Shown here: in pieces, positions 25,273-35,041 of the stretch
How the letters are laid out: every line of letters begins with the position of its first letter
Position numbering within the stretch: the first letter of the stretch is position 1
From: Burkholderia sp. Bp9142
GTDB taxonomy: Bacteria > Pseudomonadota > Gammaproteobacteria > Burkholderiales > Burkholderiaceae
DNA length: 64,000 nucleotides
Direction of reading: 5' to 3'
NCBI RefSeq assembly: GCF_003853415.1
Contig: NZ_QTPP01000015.1
Span: 62,001-126,000 of the forward strand
Made by a program: the position numbers and the translations under genes
Notes under the pieces: generated by a model
What the model was told of the DNA's origin: nothing
Seen by the model: only the letters and a program-made list of their open reading frames with translations
Databases searched by the model: none

Positions 25273-25535
25273 TTACATGTTCCGGTAATGCGGCCCGCCG
25301 CCTTCCGGCGTGACCCACACGACGTTCTACGTCCGTCCTTGATGTTGCAGGTCTTGCAGTGCACGCGGTTCCGCGCGTTGATCACCATGCGATCGCTGCC
25401 GTCGTCGTTCTTCACGAACTCGTACACCGCCGCCGGGCAGAAGTGCCCCTCCGGCCCCGCGTACGTGCGCAGGTTCACGTTCACCGGCGCCGGATGTCGG
25501 CGACGGTCGTCACGCACGATCTCGACGAAACACTA
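25273..25535 (-). pseudogene. Remnant of ETF-ubiquinone oxidoreductase C-terminus
   Basis: The minus strand contains the conserved end of electron-transfer-flavoprotein:ubiquinone oxidoreductase: [30 protein letters not shown], and [16 protein letters not shown] (the 4Fe-4S cysteines). After that a one-base deletion and a CAG-to-TAG type change break the frame, and [16 protein letters not shown] followed by a stop (25273-25275) continues in another frame. No 5' part of the gene is present. This is a decayed fragment of a housekeeping gene, probably left by recombination. Confidence 0.85.
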
Positions 25536-25722
25536 GGTGTCGCGCAAGATCCGGTCGACTGGCTCGTCGGCCAATCGCCTTTTCGTCGAGTTTTCCTTAT
25601 CTTTTGGATAAGAGAGAACGCTTGGGCCAAGTGGCCGGAAGGGACCGTCTCGGGTTCAATTCGAAGCGGGAGATTCTTGCAGTCCGTCGTGACGGGATGG
25701 CTGCTCGACGGACTTCCCCGGA

Positions 25723-26298
25723 TCAGGCGTCGCGGTAGGTCCCTTTGGCCTTTGCCGAATGAGTGGACAGGAGATCCATAAGTGCAGGGCTAAGGCAGTC
25801 GTACGGCTCGAGTCCTTTGTCTCGCAGCACCTGGCGAATATCCGCCATCCGGGATGGCGGTGTGCCGCTTTCGATGATCGACGAAACAAAGGCAGCGAAG
25901 CCCGGGCCGTCCCAGCCAGCATCGTTTGACAGTTCGTTATGGATGAAATCCAGCCCGTAGAACGCGTGCTCCTTGTTCTCGATGCGACCAAAGAGGTGCG
26001 TGCCGCATTCGGAACAGGCGTGGCGCTGGATGAGTGCCTGTTCGTCCACCACGTTCAGCTTTTCGCCATGCGCGGTGACTGTCACCTTGTCGCGCGACAC
26101 CACGCCGACGACAGAGAAAATGGCACCGGCCGGTTTCCAGCATTTGGTGCAGCCACACGCATGGTTGAATGCGACCTGCGAGTCGACGCGCACCTCTACC
26201 GGATCGTGAGTGCACAGGCAGCGCAGCGTACCGCCGGTGAACTCGCCTGCACCTTTTGTAATGCCGTGATCGACTGAAGGGTGAATGGCTATGGTCAT
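25723..26298 (-). CDS. gfa: S-(hydroxymethyl)glutathione synthase
   Basis: 191 residues, full length for Gfa. It has the zinc cysteines in [24 protein letters not shown] and [13 protein letters not shown], and the C-terminal [12 protein letters not shown]. The enzyme speeds the condensation of formaldehyde with glutathione in the cytosol. It follows the class III alcohol dehydrogenase gene after 21 bases on the same strand, so the two first steps of glutathione-dependent formaldehyde oxidation are co-expressed. Together with nearby demethylase genes it indicates that formaldehyde is released by this cluster. Confidence 0.95.
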   Translation of the reverse strand: MTIAIHPSVDHGITKGAGEFTGGTLRCLCTHDPVEVRVDSQVAFNHACGCTKCWKPAGAIFSVVGVVSRDKVTVTAHGEKLNVVDEQALIQRHACSECGTHLFGRIENKEHAFYGLDFIHNELSNDAGWDGPGFAAFVSSIIESGTPPSRMADIRQVLRDKGLEPYDCLSPALMDLLSTHSAKAKGTYRDA

Positions 26299-26319
26299 GC
26301 TCGTTCTCCTTGAGGAATC

Positions 26320-27540
<1,221 letters not shown>

Positions 27541-28506
27541 TCACAAGTCCAGGACGAGTCGCGAGCTTTTTGCTCGGGAGCAGCACGGCGTAAACTGGTC
27601 GCAAGCGGCCTGTTCTTCGGCGGTAAGAAACATGTCCCGATGTTCGGGGGTACCTTCCAGTACTCGGGTGAGGCACGCGCCGCAGACACCCTGCTCGCAA
27701 GACGTGGGCACCTTGATGCCGTTGGCCGAGAGCGCGGAAATCACGGTCTGATCAGCCCCTACACGGATGACCGCCCCAGTGGAGGCGATCTGCACCTCGA
27801 AGCTGCCGTCTCCGGCCGTATTGATCGGAGCTGCTGCGAAGTACTCTCGATGCAGATGCTCCTCTGGCCAACCGGACGATCTGGCGGTGTCGAGCACCCA
27901 CGACATGAAGCCTGTCGGTCCGCATACATAGAGCGCGCCGCTGGAATTGCGCTTGGCGAGCAAGGTAGGAAGATCCAGTTTTCGTGACGGGGGACTATCG
28001 TCGTAGTGAATGTGCACACGGTCGGAAAACGGAGCCGAGCGAATGCGATCGACGAATGCAGTGCGCTCCGCAGATCGCGTGCAATAGTGCAGTTCGAATG
28101 ACCGGTCCTGGCTTGTCAGTTGCTCAGCCATGCACAGCAACGGTGTAATGCCGATGCCTCCGGCAAGCAGCACACTATGATGCGTATTGTCGACAAGAGG
28201 AAAATGGTTCTTCGGGGCGCTGACGGTAATGGTTTGCCCAACGTGGAGCGAATGCATAGCCGCGGAGCCGCCCCGTGAATTCGCGTCCAGAAGCACCGCG
28301 ATCTGGTACCGGTGCGTCTCCGTCGGGTTATTGCACAACGAATATTGACGCACGAGTCCATTGGGCAAGTGAACATCGATGTGCGCGCCTGCGGAGAACC
28401 GGGGGAGCGCATCACCGTCCAGCGAACCCAGCTCGAAGCTGCAGATGTCGCGAGCTTCCGTCACCTTGGCGACGATTCGCACTTGACGACGTGTCACTGC
28501 ATCCAT
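27541..28506 (-). CDS. VanB-type oxygenase reductase (FMN/NAD + plant 2Fe-2S)
   Basis: 321 residues in the phthalate-dioxygenase-reductase order: flavin domain with RQYSLCNN (53-60), NAD domain with GGIGITPLL (117-125) and VCGPTGFM (195-201), then a C-terminal plant-type ferredoxin whose cysteines are Cys270, Cys275, Cys278 and Cys308 (CEQGVCGAC). It passes electrons from NADH to a Rieske oxygenase. It is the only such reductase seen in the window, although four Rieske oxygenase alpha subunits occur. Head of the operon with frmA and gfa. Divergent from the Rieske genes starting at 29307, with an 800-base control region between. Confidence 0.93.
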   Translation of the reverse strand: MDAVTRRQVRIVAKVTEARDICSFELGSLDGDALPRFSAGAHIDVHLPNGLVRQYSLCNNPTETHRYQIAVLLDANSRGGSAAMHSLHVGQTITVSAPKNHFPLVDNTHHSVLLAGGIGITPLLCMAEQLTSQDRSFELHYCTRSAERTAFVDRIRSAPFSDRVHIHYDDSPPSRKLDLPTLLAKRNSSGALYVCGPTGFMSWVLDTARSSGWPEEHLHREYFAAAPINTAGDGSFEVQIASTGAVIRVGADQTVISALSANGIKVPTSCEQGVCGACLTRVLEGTPEHRDMFLTAEEQAACDQFTPCCSRAKSSRLVLDL

Positions 28507-28657
28507 ATCAACGCTCCTGATTGTTTGCCCAACCCTCAGCGACCGATGGGTTGGTGTTCTTGAAAAATGTGCGCTGGTTCGGGTTCCAGCGATACCTGCC
28601 TGTCATCACTCACACGCCACCTTTGTCCTCCGGACAGAGCGAATTTGCGTGTCCGAA

Positions 28658-28671
28658 TTTTGTCGCGACAA
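28658..28671. promoter_or_regulatory. Perfect 14-bp palindrome, likely operator
   Basis: TTTGTCGCGACAAA is a perfect palindrome, located 152 bases before the reductase start. It follows a second imperfect dyad (TGTCCTCCGGACA, 28623-28635). Palindromes of this type are binding sites of dimeric regulators; the partner protein is not identifiable. Confidence 0.55.
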
Positions 28672-28958
28672 ATAGTGGGGGTCCCGAAAAATAATAGAAA
28701 CGACCCGTATCGAATTGTAATGATGCCGCCGGGCAAAGGCATCGGGATTTACCCTTTGCCGTGGGGCACCGAATGGTCTATGTGACATATGACTGCCGAT
28801 GGACCAGGGCAGGCATGTTGCTCACAGCCACGGGGGTTTCGCGAGGTCAAGGCCATTTAGGATCCGTCGGTCGGAATGATTCGAGGACGTCGCGAATACC
28901 GCTGAACTTGAGCGCGCGATCGATATCACACTTGCCCGGGGAAAATCGTTGGGCTAAA

Positions 28959-29000
28959 GTGAAACGAGACGAATCGTTTCGGTAGTTGATTCGTTTCACC
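28959..29000. promoter_or_regulatory. Cluster of GAAACGA half-sites upstream of Rieske gene
   Basis: GTGAAACGA (28959-28967), then TCGTTTC (28974-28980), then TCGTTTCAC (28991-28999). The first and second form GAAACGA-N6-TCGTTTC; the first and third form a 9-bp perfect inverted repeat with a 23-base spacer. The same half-site occurs at the 44.95 kb operator. It lies about 310 bases before the oxygenase start. Confidence 0.5.
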
Positions 29001-29306
29001 TGATGACCACGGCCCTTTCAAGGATCGATCGTTGCCCGGCGGCGCAGCATCGCTCAGTTCCGACACCGATTTGTCGGTTCGATGTTCGCGAGGGGAGTGA
29101 CGGTGATGGGGGGGGCGTGTCGCCGACGGCCGAATGATCAAATGGCCGGTTCGGGTGGAGCGGTCGCTATAGATGAATTGTCGAGGAAAAGCGGATCGCG
29201 CCATAGCGATGACGTAGGCGAGCTAAGCCAGCATGCGGTTGTCTTGGCTGATGTCTTGCGCCGCGGCACCATCAGAAAAAATTCTTTCAACAAGGAGTGA
29301 GACATC

Positions 29307-30356
29307 GTGGCAACCATGAATGTTGCGGAAAGCATCACCGAAACGCGTAACTACCCCTACAACTGCTGGTGGGTTGCTGCATTCGGGAGTGAAGTAGGGC
29401 GCTCGCTGCTGGGGCGCTGGTTGCTCGATACGCCTGTGGTGCTTTTCCGGCGGGAGGACGGCAAGGTTGCGGCGCTTGAAGATCGCTGCCCTCATCGCCA
29501 GGCACCATTGTCGCTTGGTCGCCTTCATGGCGACACTGTGGAATGCGGCTATCACGGATTCTGTTTTGATTCCACGGGGAGCTGTGTGCGCGTACCGTCT
29601 GCAGACGCTGCCCCCACGTTTTCTGCGCGACACTATCCGGTGAAGGAGGTAGGCCCTTTTGTATGGATTTATCTCGGTGATCCGTCGATGGTCGATTCGG
29701 TGCCCCCGCCGCCGGAGCTGAACTGGTTGTCCGACTCATCCTTTGCCACTCGATCGGGCGGGATGGAGATCGCGGCAAACTACATGCTTCTCAAAGAAAA
29801 CGTTCTGGATTTGACGCACTTCGGATATGTCCATGCGTCGACATTTCAGATCGAGGACTGGACCAATCCGCCTGAGGTAAGCGGCGACGGTGAAACCGTC
29901 GGATATTGCCAACGTTTCTTGAACAAACCTCTCGCTCCCGGCTACGCAATGTCCCTAGGCGTTCCGCCCGGTACGCCATGGCACCGTGAGCACCGCGGAT
30001 CGTTCCTTTCACCCGCGCTGCAGGAAGGATGCGTGGACTTCCAGGACCCCTCCAATCCGGAACGCGCGCCGTCCTGCTTCCGCGTTGCACATGCTACGAC
30101 ACCGATTGATCAGACCCACATGCTGTACTTCTGGGTCGTCGGTCGGGACTTTGCCACCGCACCAGAGGCAATGGAGCATCTGGTCGGCGCGATTCGAAAA
30201 GGGTTCGACGAAGACCGCGTCGTGCTCGAAGCGATCCAGGCTCAGGCAAGCCGTAGCCCGCGGCGCGTAAGCGCCGGCGAGCGTAGCGTGAAAGCCGACG
30301 CAGCTGGCATCCAGGCACGCCGCATCGTTGCTCGCTGGATGGATCGCGAAGCATAG
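29307..30356 (+). CDS. Rieske oxygenase alpha subunit, VanA/O-demethylase type (1)
   Basis: 349 residues from GTG 29307, with AAGGAG at 29292-29297. Rieske cluster ligands Cys61, His63, Cys80 and His83 (CPHRQAPLS, CGYHGF) and the mononuclear iron triad Asp168, His171, His176 (NVLDLTHFGYVH). The length and the absence of a beta subunit fit the phthalate/vanillate class of homotrimeric oxygenases, which hydroxylate or O-demethylate aromatic acids. It is followed closely by a second oxygenase gene. Formaldehyde genes on both sides make O-demethylation the best guess; vanillate itself is not proven. Confidence 0.92.
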   Translation: MATMNVAESITETRNYPYNCWWVAAFGSEVGRSLLGRWLLDTPVVLFRREDGKVAALEDRCPHRQAPLSLGRLHGDTVECGYHGFCFDSTGSCVRVPSADAAPTFSARHYPVKEVGPFVWIYLGDPSMVDSVPPPPELNWLSDSSFATRSGGMEIAANYMLLKENVLDLTHFGYVHASTFQIEDWTNPPEVSGDGETVGYCQRFLNKPLAPGYAMSLGVPPGTPWHREHRGSFLSPALQEGCVDFQDPSNPERAPSCFRVAHATTPIDQTHMLYFWVVGRDFATAPEAMEHLVGAIRKGFDEDRVVLEAIQAQASRSPRRVSAGERSVKADAAGIQARRIVARWMDREA

Positions 30357-30451
30357 GAGTTACATCGGCAGAGTTGAATCTGATGGAATACAAATACGAG
30401 GAAAACCGCCGTCATCAGCAATACGTCCTGACGGAACAAGGAGACAACCAC

Positions 30452-31519
30452 GTGAAGTATCTGCTCAACACATGGTACATGGCTGGCTGGGGTAGTGAGC
30501 TTGTGCAGGGTGAGTTATTGACGAGAAAGCTTCTCGATCAACAGATCGTGATGTTCCGTGATTCCGACAATCTGGCTCACGCACTACAGGACCGCTGTCC
30601 GCATCGGTTTGCGCCCTTATCCTGCGGGCGACTTTTGGCGGAAAAGGGTGTTGTGCAATGCGGGTATCACGGGCTGCAGTTTGATGGTTCTGGGAAGTGC
30701 GTCACGAATCCGCATGGAGACGGAAAAATCCCGGCTGCGGCTCAGGTGCGTTCGTATCCGCTGGTTGAGCGGTTCAGCGTGATGTGGATCTGGATGGGGG
30801 AACCAGAACGTGCCGATCCATCGACTATTCCGGACTTTGCTTGCATGGATCCCCAGAACTGGTACGTTGGCAAAGGTTACTTGCGTCCCCGTGCCAATTA
30901 CCTGCTCGAAGTCGAGAATATTTTGGATCTTTCGCATATCGAGTTTCTTCATCCCGGACTTTTGGGCAGCGAATCGGTAAGGCGCGCTCGTACGGAGGTA
31001 CGTCAAGATGGAAACCATGTCTGGTCGCTTCGTTTGATGGAAAACGAGGTTCTGCCCGATGCAGCCTGCGAGCAATTCGGCGTGCCACTCGGGATGCGCG
31101 TAGATCGCTGGCTCGATGTCCGTTGGGATGCGCCGTCCAATCTTCTCCTGCTCGGGGGCGCGACGCCAACTGGGTGTCCGCGCAGTGAGGCGGTAGGGAT
31201 TTCGTTCACCAACCCTCATCTATTTACGCCTGAAACAAAGGATACTTCGCACTACTGGTTCTCAATGTGTCTTCCAAAATCGAACGGCCCTCAGGCCGAA
31301 GAGGTTGCCGAAAGGATCGTAGAAACATTCGCCAGCACTTTTGATCGGGAAGATACCCCGATGCTTGAGAGGCAGCAGGAGTCAATCGGAGAACGGGACT
31401 TCTGGTCCCTCAAGCCGGTATTGCTGCCGGGGGACGCGGCCGGCGTGCGTGTCAGAAGGACGCTGGATGGTCTGATTCGATCCGAGCAGGTGATGAGCGA
31501 GGTAAAGGAAACAGTCTGA
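30452..31519 (+). CDS. Rieske oxygenase alpha subunit, VanA type (2)
   Basis: 355 residues from GTG 30452, chosen because AAGGAG stands 8 bases ahead; the frame is open 26 codons further upstream. Rieske ligands are Cys49, His51, Cys70 and His73; the iron triad is Asp159, His162 and His167 (NILDLSHIEFLH). It is only distantly similar to the neighbour at 29307, with different substrate-pocket regions, so it is not a recent duplicate. It may demethylate a second methoxy compound or act on the product of the first enzyme. Same strand, 95 bases after that gene, and followed by an intrinsic terminator. Confidence 0.92.
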   Translation: MKYLLNTWYMAGWGSELVQGELLTRKLLDQQIVMFRDSDNLAHALQDRCPHRFAPLSCGRLLAEKGVVQCGYHGLQFDGSGKCVTNPHGDGKIPAAAQVRSYPLVERFSVMWIWMGEPERADPSTIPDFACMDPQNWYVGKGYLRPRANYLLEVENILDLSHIEFLHPGLLGSESVRRARTEVRQDGNHVWSLRLMENEVLPDAACEQFGVPLGMRVDRWLDVRWDAPSNLLLLGGATPTGCPRSEAVGISFTNPHLFTPETKDTSHYWFSMCLPKSNGPQAEEVAERIVETFASTFDREDTPMLERQQESIGERDFWSLKPVLLPGDAAGVRVRRTLDGLIRSEQVMSEVKETV

Positions 31520-31823
31520 CATTTGCATAAATTAAATAGAAGTACGAAATAAAAAATTGTTTGATTGATGCTATGCGCACACTGACGATCACGCAGTGTG
31601 CGCCGTTTTCTCGCAGCGCGAGGACAAATGAAGTAACGGATGGCGTCGTCACTCTCGATAGAGAGACTTCAAGTTGACCATCTAGGAAGCGGATCGCGAA
31701 GTCAGGATTCATTTGGTCGGATGACGAGCGCGCCGGAATTCGGTCAGGTCAATGAAGGGCGCGCTCTCACGAGATGTGGGGAGCTGATCCGTTCGGTTGT
31801 CCATTGACAGGAGGTAGAAAGTA
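31520..31823. other. Intergenic region containing a terminator
   Basis: About 300 bases, AT-rich at its start, holding the terminator at 31575-31608 and then the leader of the S-formylglutathione hydrolase gene, which has a strong AGGAGG ribosome site at 31809-31814. No other gene supported. Confidence 0.5.
31575..31608 (+). terminator. Intrinsic terminator after second Rieske gene
   Basis: GCGCACACTG (31575-31584), nine-base loop, CAGTGTGCGC (31594-31603), followed by CGTTTTC. A perfect 10-bp stem with a short T-run; it separates the Rieske genes from the formylglutathione hydrolase gene. Confidence 0.75.
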
Positions 31824-32702
31824 TTGAATCTGATCGAAGAGCATGCCTGCTACGGCGGTGTGCAACGCATCTACAGACACGACTCGGCAACCATTGGCCT
31901 GCCGATGCGCTTTTCAGTATATTTGCCGCCCCAGGCGCGTATGCGGAAGGTTCCGGGACTATTCTTTCTCGCGGGTCTGACCTGCACCGAAGAGACGTTT
32001 CCAATCAAGGCGGGGGCACAGCGTTTCGCTGCGCTTCATGGTATTGCGCTGATCTCACCGGACACAAGTCCACGCGACGCGGGCGTACCCGGAGAGGATG
32101 ATGTGTGGGATTTCGGTGTCGGCGCCGGCTTCTATGTCGATGCCATGCGCGAGCCTTGGTCGAAACACTGGCGCATGTATTCGTATGTGCGAGACGAACT
32201 GCGCGCAATAGTTATGAATCATCTGCCCGTTGACGGCGGGCGCCTCGGCATCTTCGGTCACTCGATGGGCGGACACGGGGCATTGGTTCTTGCTCTTCGC
32301 AATCCACAGATTTTCCGCTCTGTGTCCGCGTTCGCGCCGATTGCGGCGCCGATGCGTTGTCCGTGGGGCGAGAAGGCTTTTAGTGGTTATCTTGGCAACG
32401 ATCGCGAAGCGTGGAAGCAGTACGACGCAAGCGAGCTGATAGGACACGTCGCGAATCGGTTCGACGATGGGATTCTAATCGATCAGGGGCTCGGGGATCA
32501 GTTCTTGCCGAACCAGCTCAACCCCGAGGTGTTCGAGGCAGGATGCAGGGCGGCGGGCCAGATGCTCATGATGCGTCGGCACGTGGACTATGACCACGGT
32601 TACTTCTTCATCCAGAGCTTTATCGGAGATCACATCGAACACCACGCTCGCATCCTTCTGTCATTTGACAGAAGTAATCGTGATGGAGATCGTATCAAAT
32701 AA
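31824..32702 (+). CDS. fghA: S-formylglutathione hydrolase
   Basis: 292 residues starting with TTG 31824, with AGGAGG nine bases ahead. Esterase-D family features: FFLAGLTCTEETFPIKAG, SPDTSPRD, the nucleophile elbow GHSMGGHGAL with Ser147, and the late His in YDHGYFFI. It hydrolyses S-formylglutathione to formate and glutathione, the last step of glutathione-dependent formaldehyde oxidation. It completes the pathway whose first two enzymes (gfa, frmA) lie on the other side of the oxygenases. The unusual TTG start may keep expression low. Confidence 0.95.
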   Translation: MNLIEEHACYGGVQRIYRHDSATIGLPMRFSVYLPPQARMRKVPGLFFLAGLTCTEETFPIKAGAQRFAALHGIALISPDTSPRDAGVPGEDDVWDFGVGAGFYVDAMREPWSKHWRMYSYVRDELRAIVMNHLPVDGGRLGIFGHSMGGHGALVLALRNPQIFRSVSAFAPIAAPMRCPWGEKAFSGYLGNDREAWKQYDASELIGHVANRFDDGILIDQGLGDQFLPNQLNPEVFEAGCRAAGQMLMMRRHVDYDHGYFFIQSFIGDHIEHHARILLSFDRSNRDGDRIK

Positions 32703-32849
32703 GCAGTCTGTCGTTTCGGTGATATAGAGGGAAATGGTTCGTTGAATCTTGTCATGGATTTTTATGAGAGGCTGTATATGAATTTTATGTAATTTAATTT
32801 GCATTCCATATTAACTGAAAAACACAAAAGACAATCATAGGAGACGATT

Positions 32850-33935
32850 ATGTATCGGAGGTGCTTTATCGGATCGGCGATCGGTGTGACGTCGAGCCTG
32901 TTGTTTTCGGTAGCGGCTCACGCGCAAAGCAGCGTCACATTGTATGGCATCGTGGATGCTGGTGTCCTCTACTTGAGTAAGACGCAGAATCTCGCCACGG
33001 GAGGGAATAGCGGCAAGTTTGTCGGTTTGCAAAATGCCGGAATTGCTCCATCGATGTTCGGGTTGAGAGGCACGGAGGACCTTGGAGGAGGGTTGAAGGC
33101 CGAATTCAATCTCGAAAGCGGCATTGATCTCACCAATGGTGGATTCAACAACTCGAATGGTAATCTCTTTGGTCGTGAAGCATGGGTCGGATTGAAGGGG
33201 GGATTCGGGGAGGTGAAGGCGGGGCTTCAATTTTCACCCTTCTTCCTGTCAGTATGGAATCTTGATCCCCGTTTTTTCTCAGAATTCGGCAGTATCTTGG
33301 CGATATACGGAAACACCATTGGTGCGACGGGATCGTTTAATCCGAACGCAATTTCGTACACTTCTCCCGTGCTCGCGGGACTGCAGGCGAGTGCGATGTT
33401 TTCATTCGGTGGTGTGCCGGGGAATTTTCAGTCCGGCCGTCAATACTCGGCTAGTCTCAAGTACGAATGGAATGACCTGACGCTCAATGCTGCCTACTAC
33501 GACGGTAACGCAGGGGGGACGGTAAGCACCCTTCCTCCGACGAATGTTCCATTTGAGGGGCGCTTCCTCGGCGCGGCCTACAAGTTCGGTCGGGTGACAG
33601 CGAAGGCGTCGTTCATGAGTTTGAGAGTGAGCGGCGGGCCGAGCAACAATACCTACGGTGGCGGTCTCAATTTTCAAGCGTTGCCACAACTGGACTTGAA
33701 CGGTGGTATCTGGTACGTCAGCAATCGCAATGACACGTCGAGCCACTCGCTGATGGGCGCATTGGGGGCCACGTATTTCATGTCGAAGGCGACCTCGCTG
33801 TACGCACAAGTCGGCGTCGTCAACAATCACGGCAAGGCGAATCTTGGCTTGACCCCCGCAGTCGGGGCGACTTCGCTCTTTGCGCCAACCGGGACCACAA
33901 CGGGGGTCGCTATCGGGATGATGCATATGTTCTGA
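32850..33935 (+). CDS. Porin, Gram-negative trimeric type
   Basis: 361 residues with a signal peptide (MYRRCFIGSAIGVTS...AHAQ), first strand SSVTLYGIVDAGVLYL, GTEDLGGGLKAEFNLESG, and a C-terminal Phe (IGMMHMF). It forms an outer-membrane channel. AGGAG precedes the start. It follows the S-formylglutathione hydrolase gene after about 150 AT-rich bases and may import the methoxylated aromatic acid. It is clearly different from the porins at 13.6 and 51 kb. Confidence 0.92.
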   Translation: MYRRCFIGSAIGVTSSLLFSVAAHAQSSVTLYGIVDAGVLYLSKTQNLATGGNSGKFVGLQNAGIAPSMFGLRGTEDLGGGLKAEFNLESGIDLTNGGFNNSNGNLFGREAWVGLKGGFGEVKAGLQFSPFFLSVWNLDPRFFSEFGSILAIYGNTIGATGSFNPNAISYTSPVLAGLQASAMFSFGGVPGNFQSGRQYSASLKYEWNDLTLNAAYYDGNAGGTVSTLPPTNVPFEGRFLGAAYKFGRVTAKASFMSLRVSGGPSNNTYGGGLNFQALPQLDLNGGIWYVSNRNDTSSHSLMGALGATYFMSKATSLYAQVGVVNNHGKANLGLTPAVGATSLFAPTGTTTGVAIGMMHMF

Positions 33936-33944
33936 TCTCGTATG

Positions 33945-33987
33945 CCCATGGCCAGTCGTTCTTTGCTTAGGGTTGGCTGGTCATGGG
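33945..33987 (+). terminator. Hairpin after porin gene, probable terminator
   Basis: CCCATGGCCAG (33945-33955) pairs with CTGGTCATGGG (33977-33987) with one G-T pair and a 21-base loop. No T-run follows, so it may end transcription weakly or protect the 3' end. It lies between the convergent porin and LysR genes. Confidence 0.45.
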
Positions 33988-34002
33988 GAGACGTGAAGTG
34001 GA

Positions 34003-34959
34003 TCACGGGCCGTCATAGATCTCTGGGTAGCGGTCGAACGTCTGCTTGATGAGGCGACGTAGCCACATGTTGGCCGAATCGTCGTGGAAACGCGGATGCC
34101 AATGCTGGCGTAGCGCGAATGGCGGCAACGGCACGGGGGGAGGGACGATCCGCACCGTGCCGAGCTTCGCAAAGACGTTCGCAAGCTCCAGCGGTACAGT
34201 CGCGATCAGGTCCGGCTGCGCGTTGATCAGGTGCGGTACGACCAGAAAGTGGGGCGTTGTCAGAAAGACATTCCGCTTGATCCCCCATTCCTCGAACGCA
34301 CTATCGTAAGCGGCGCTTGCGCGGCCCGTCAGCGAAACGACGATCTGCGGTGCGCGCTCGAACTGCGCGCGGCTGATCGTTCTGCCGATGGCCTTGTTGT
34401 GCACGCTGACCATCGTGACGAACGTGTGCAGAAACAGTTGCTGCTGGTACAGGCCGTCAGGCGCGGCGTGCACGGAGCCGAGCGCTAGATCGGCGTCGCC
34501 TGCGGCAAGCGTGGTCTCGATGTCCTCTAGCGGCACCTGCACCGAACGTACCGAACAGTAGGGTGCGACTTCCCGCAGGCGCCGCACAAGAGGCGGCAGG
34601 AAGACGAGTTCCCCCATGTCCGTCATGCATATCACGAACATGCGTCGTGCCGTCGCGGGATCGAAGCTCGTCTGGGAAAGAACCCGCTCCCTCAATGCCG
34701 TCATCAGCTCCGTGATCGTCGCGCCCAGTTGCGTGGCCTTTTGCGTGGGCTCCATGCCCGCAGGCGTCTTGACGAACAGCGGATCTTCGAAAAACGTCCT
34801 CAGACGATTGAGTGCATGACTCATGGCGCCCTGGGAGAGACCGACTTCCGCCGCCGCGCGCGTGACACTTCGCTCGCGAAGCATCGCATCGAACAGCACC
34901 AGCAAATTCAGGTCGAGATCACGTATATGTGCGGCATGCATAGATTGAATTAATCCCAT
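34003..34959 (-). CDS. LysR-family transcriptional regulator, NodD-like branch
   Basis: 318 residues. The N-terminus has the LysR winged helix with LNLLVLFDAMLRERSVTRAAAEVGLSQGAMSHALNRLRTFFEDPLFVKT; the rest is the substrate-binding effector domain. An alternative start is ATG 34941. It is divergent from the Rieske oxygenase gene at 35042, with only 82 bases between, the classic arrangement for a LysR activator and its target. Likely effector: the aromatic acid used by that oxygenase. Confidence 0.9.
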   Translation of the reverse strand: MGLIQSMHAAHIRDLDLNLLVLFDAMLRERSVTRAAAEVGLSQGAMSHALNRLRTFFEDPLFVKTPAGMEPTQKATQLGATITELMTALRERVLSQTSFDPATARRMFVICMTDMGELVFLPPLVRRLREVAPYCSVRSVQVPLEDIETTLAAGDADLALGSVHAAPDGLYQQQLFLHTFVTMVSVHNKAIGRTISRAQFERAPQIVVSLTGRASAAYDSAFEEWGIKRNVFLTTPHFLVVPHLINAQPDLIATVPLELANVFAKLGTVRIVPPPVPLPPFALRQHWHPRFHDDSANMWLRRLIKQTFDRYPEIYDGP

Positions 34960-35041
34960 TAGATTGCTGCATCACGGATCCGATTCTATCGTTATGGCGC
35001 GACGTGCAAAAGCATGTCCTACGACAAACAGGAGACGAGCG

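Larger units (their letters stand above)
28507..29306. other. 800-base intergenic control region between reductase and oxygenase
   Basis: No gene is supported here; short frames lack ribosome sites and family features. It contains a 14-bp perfect palindrome at 28658-28671 and a cluster of GAAACGA/TCGTTTC half-sites at 28959-29000, and has lower GC than the genes beside it. It must hold the promoters of both the minus-strand reductase operon and the plus-strand oxygenase genes. Confidence 0.6.
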
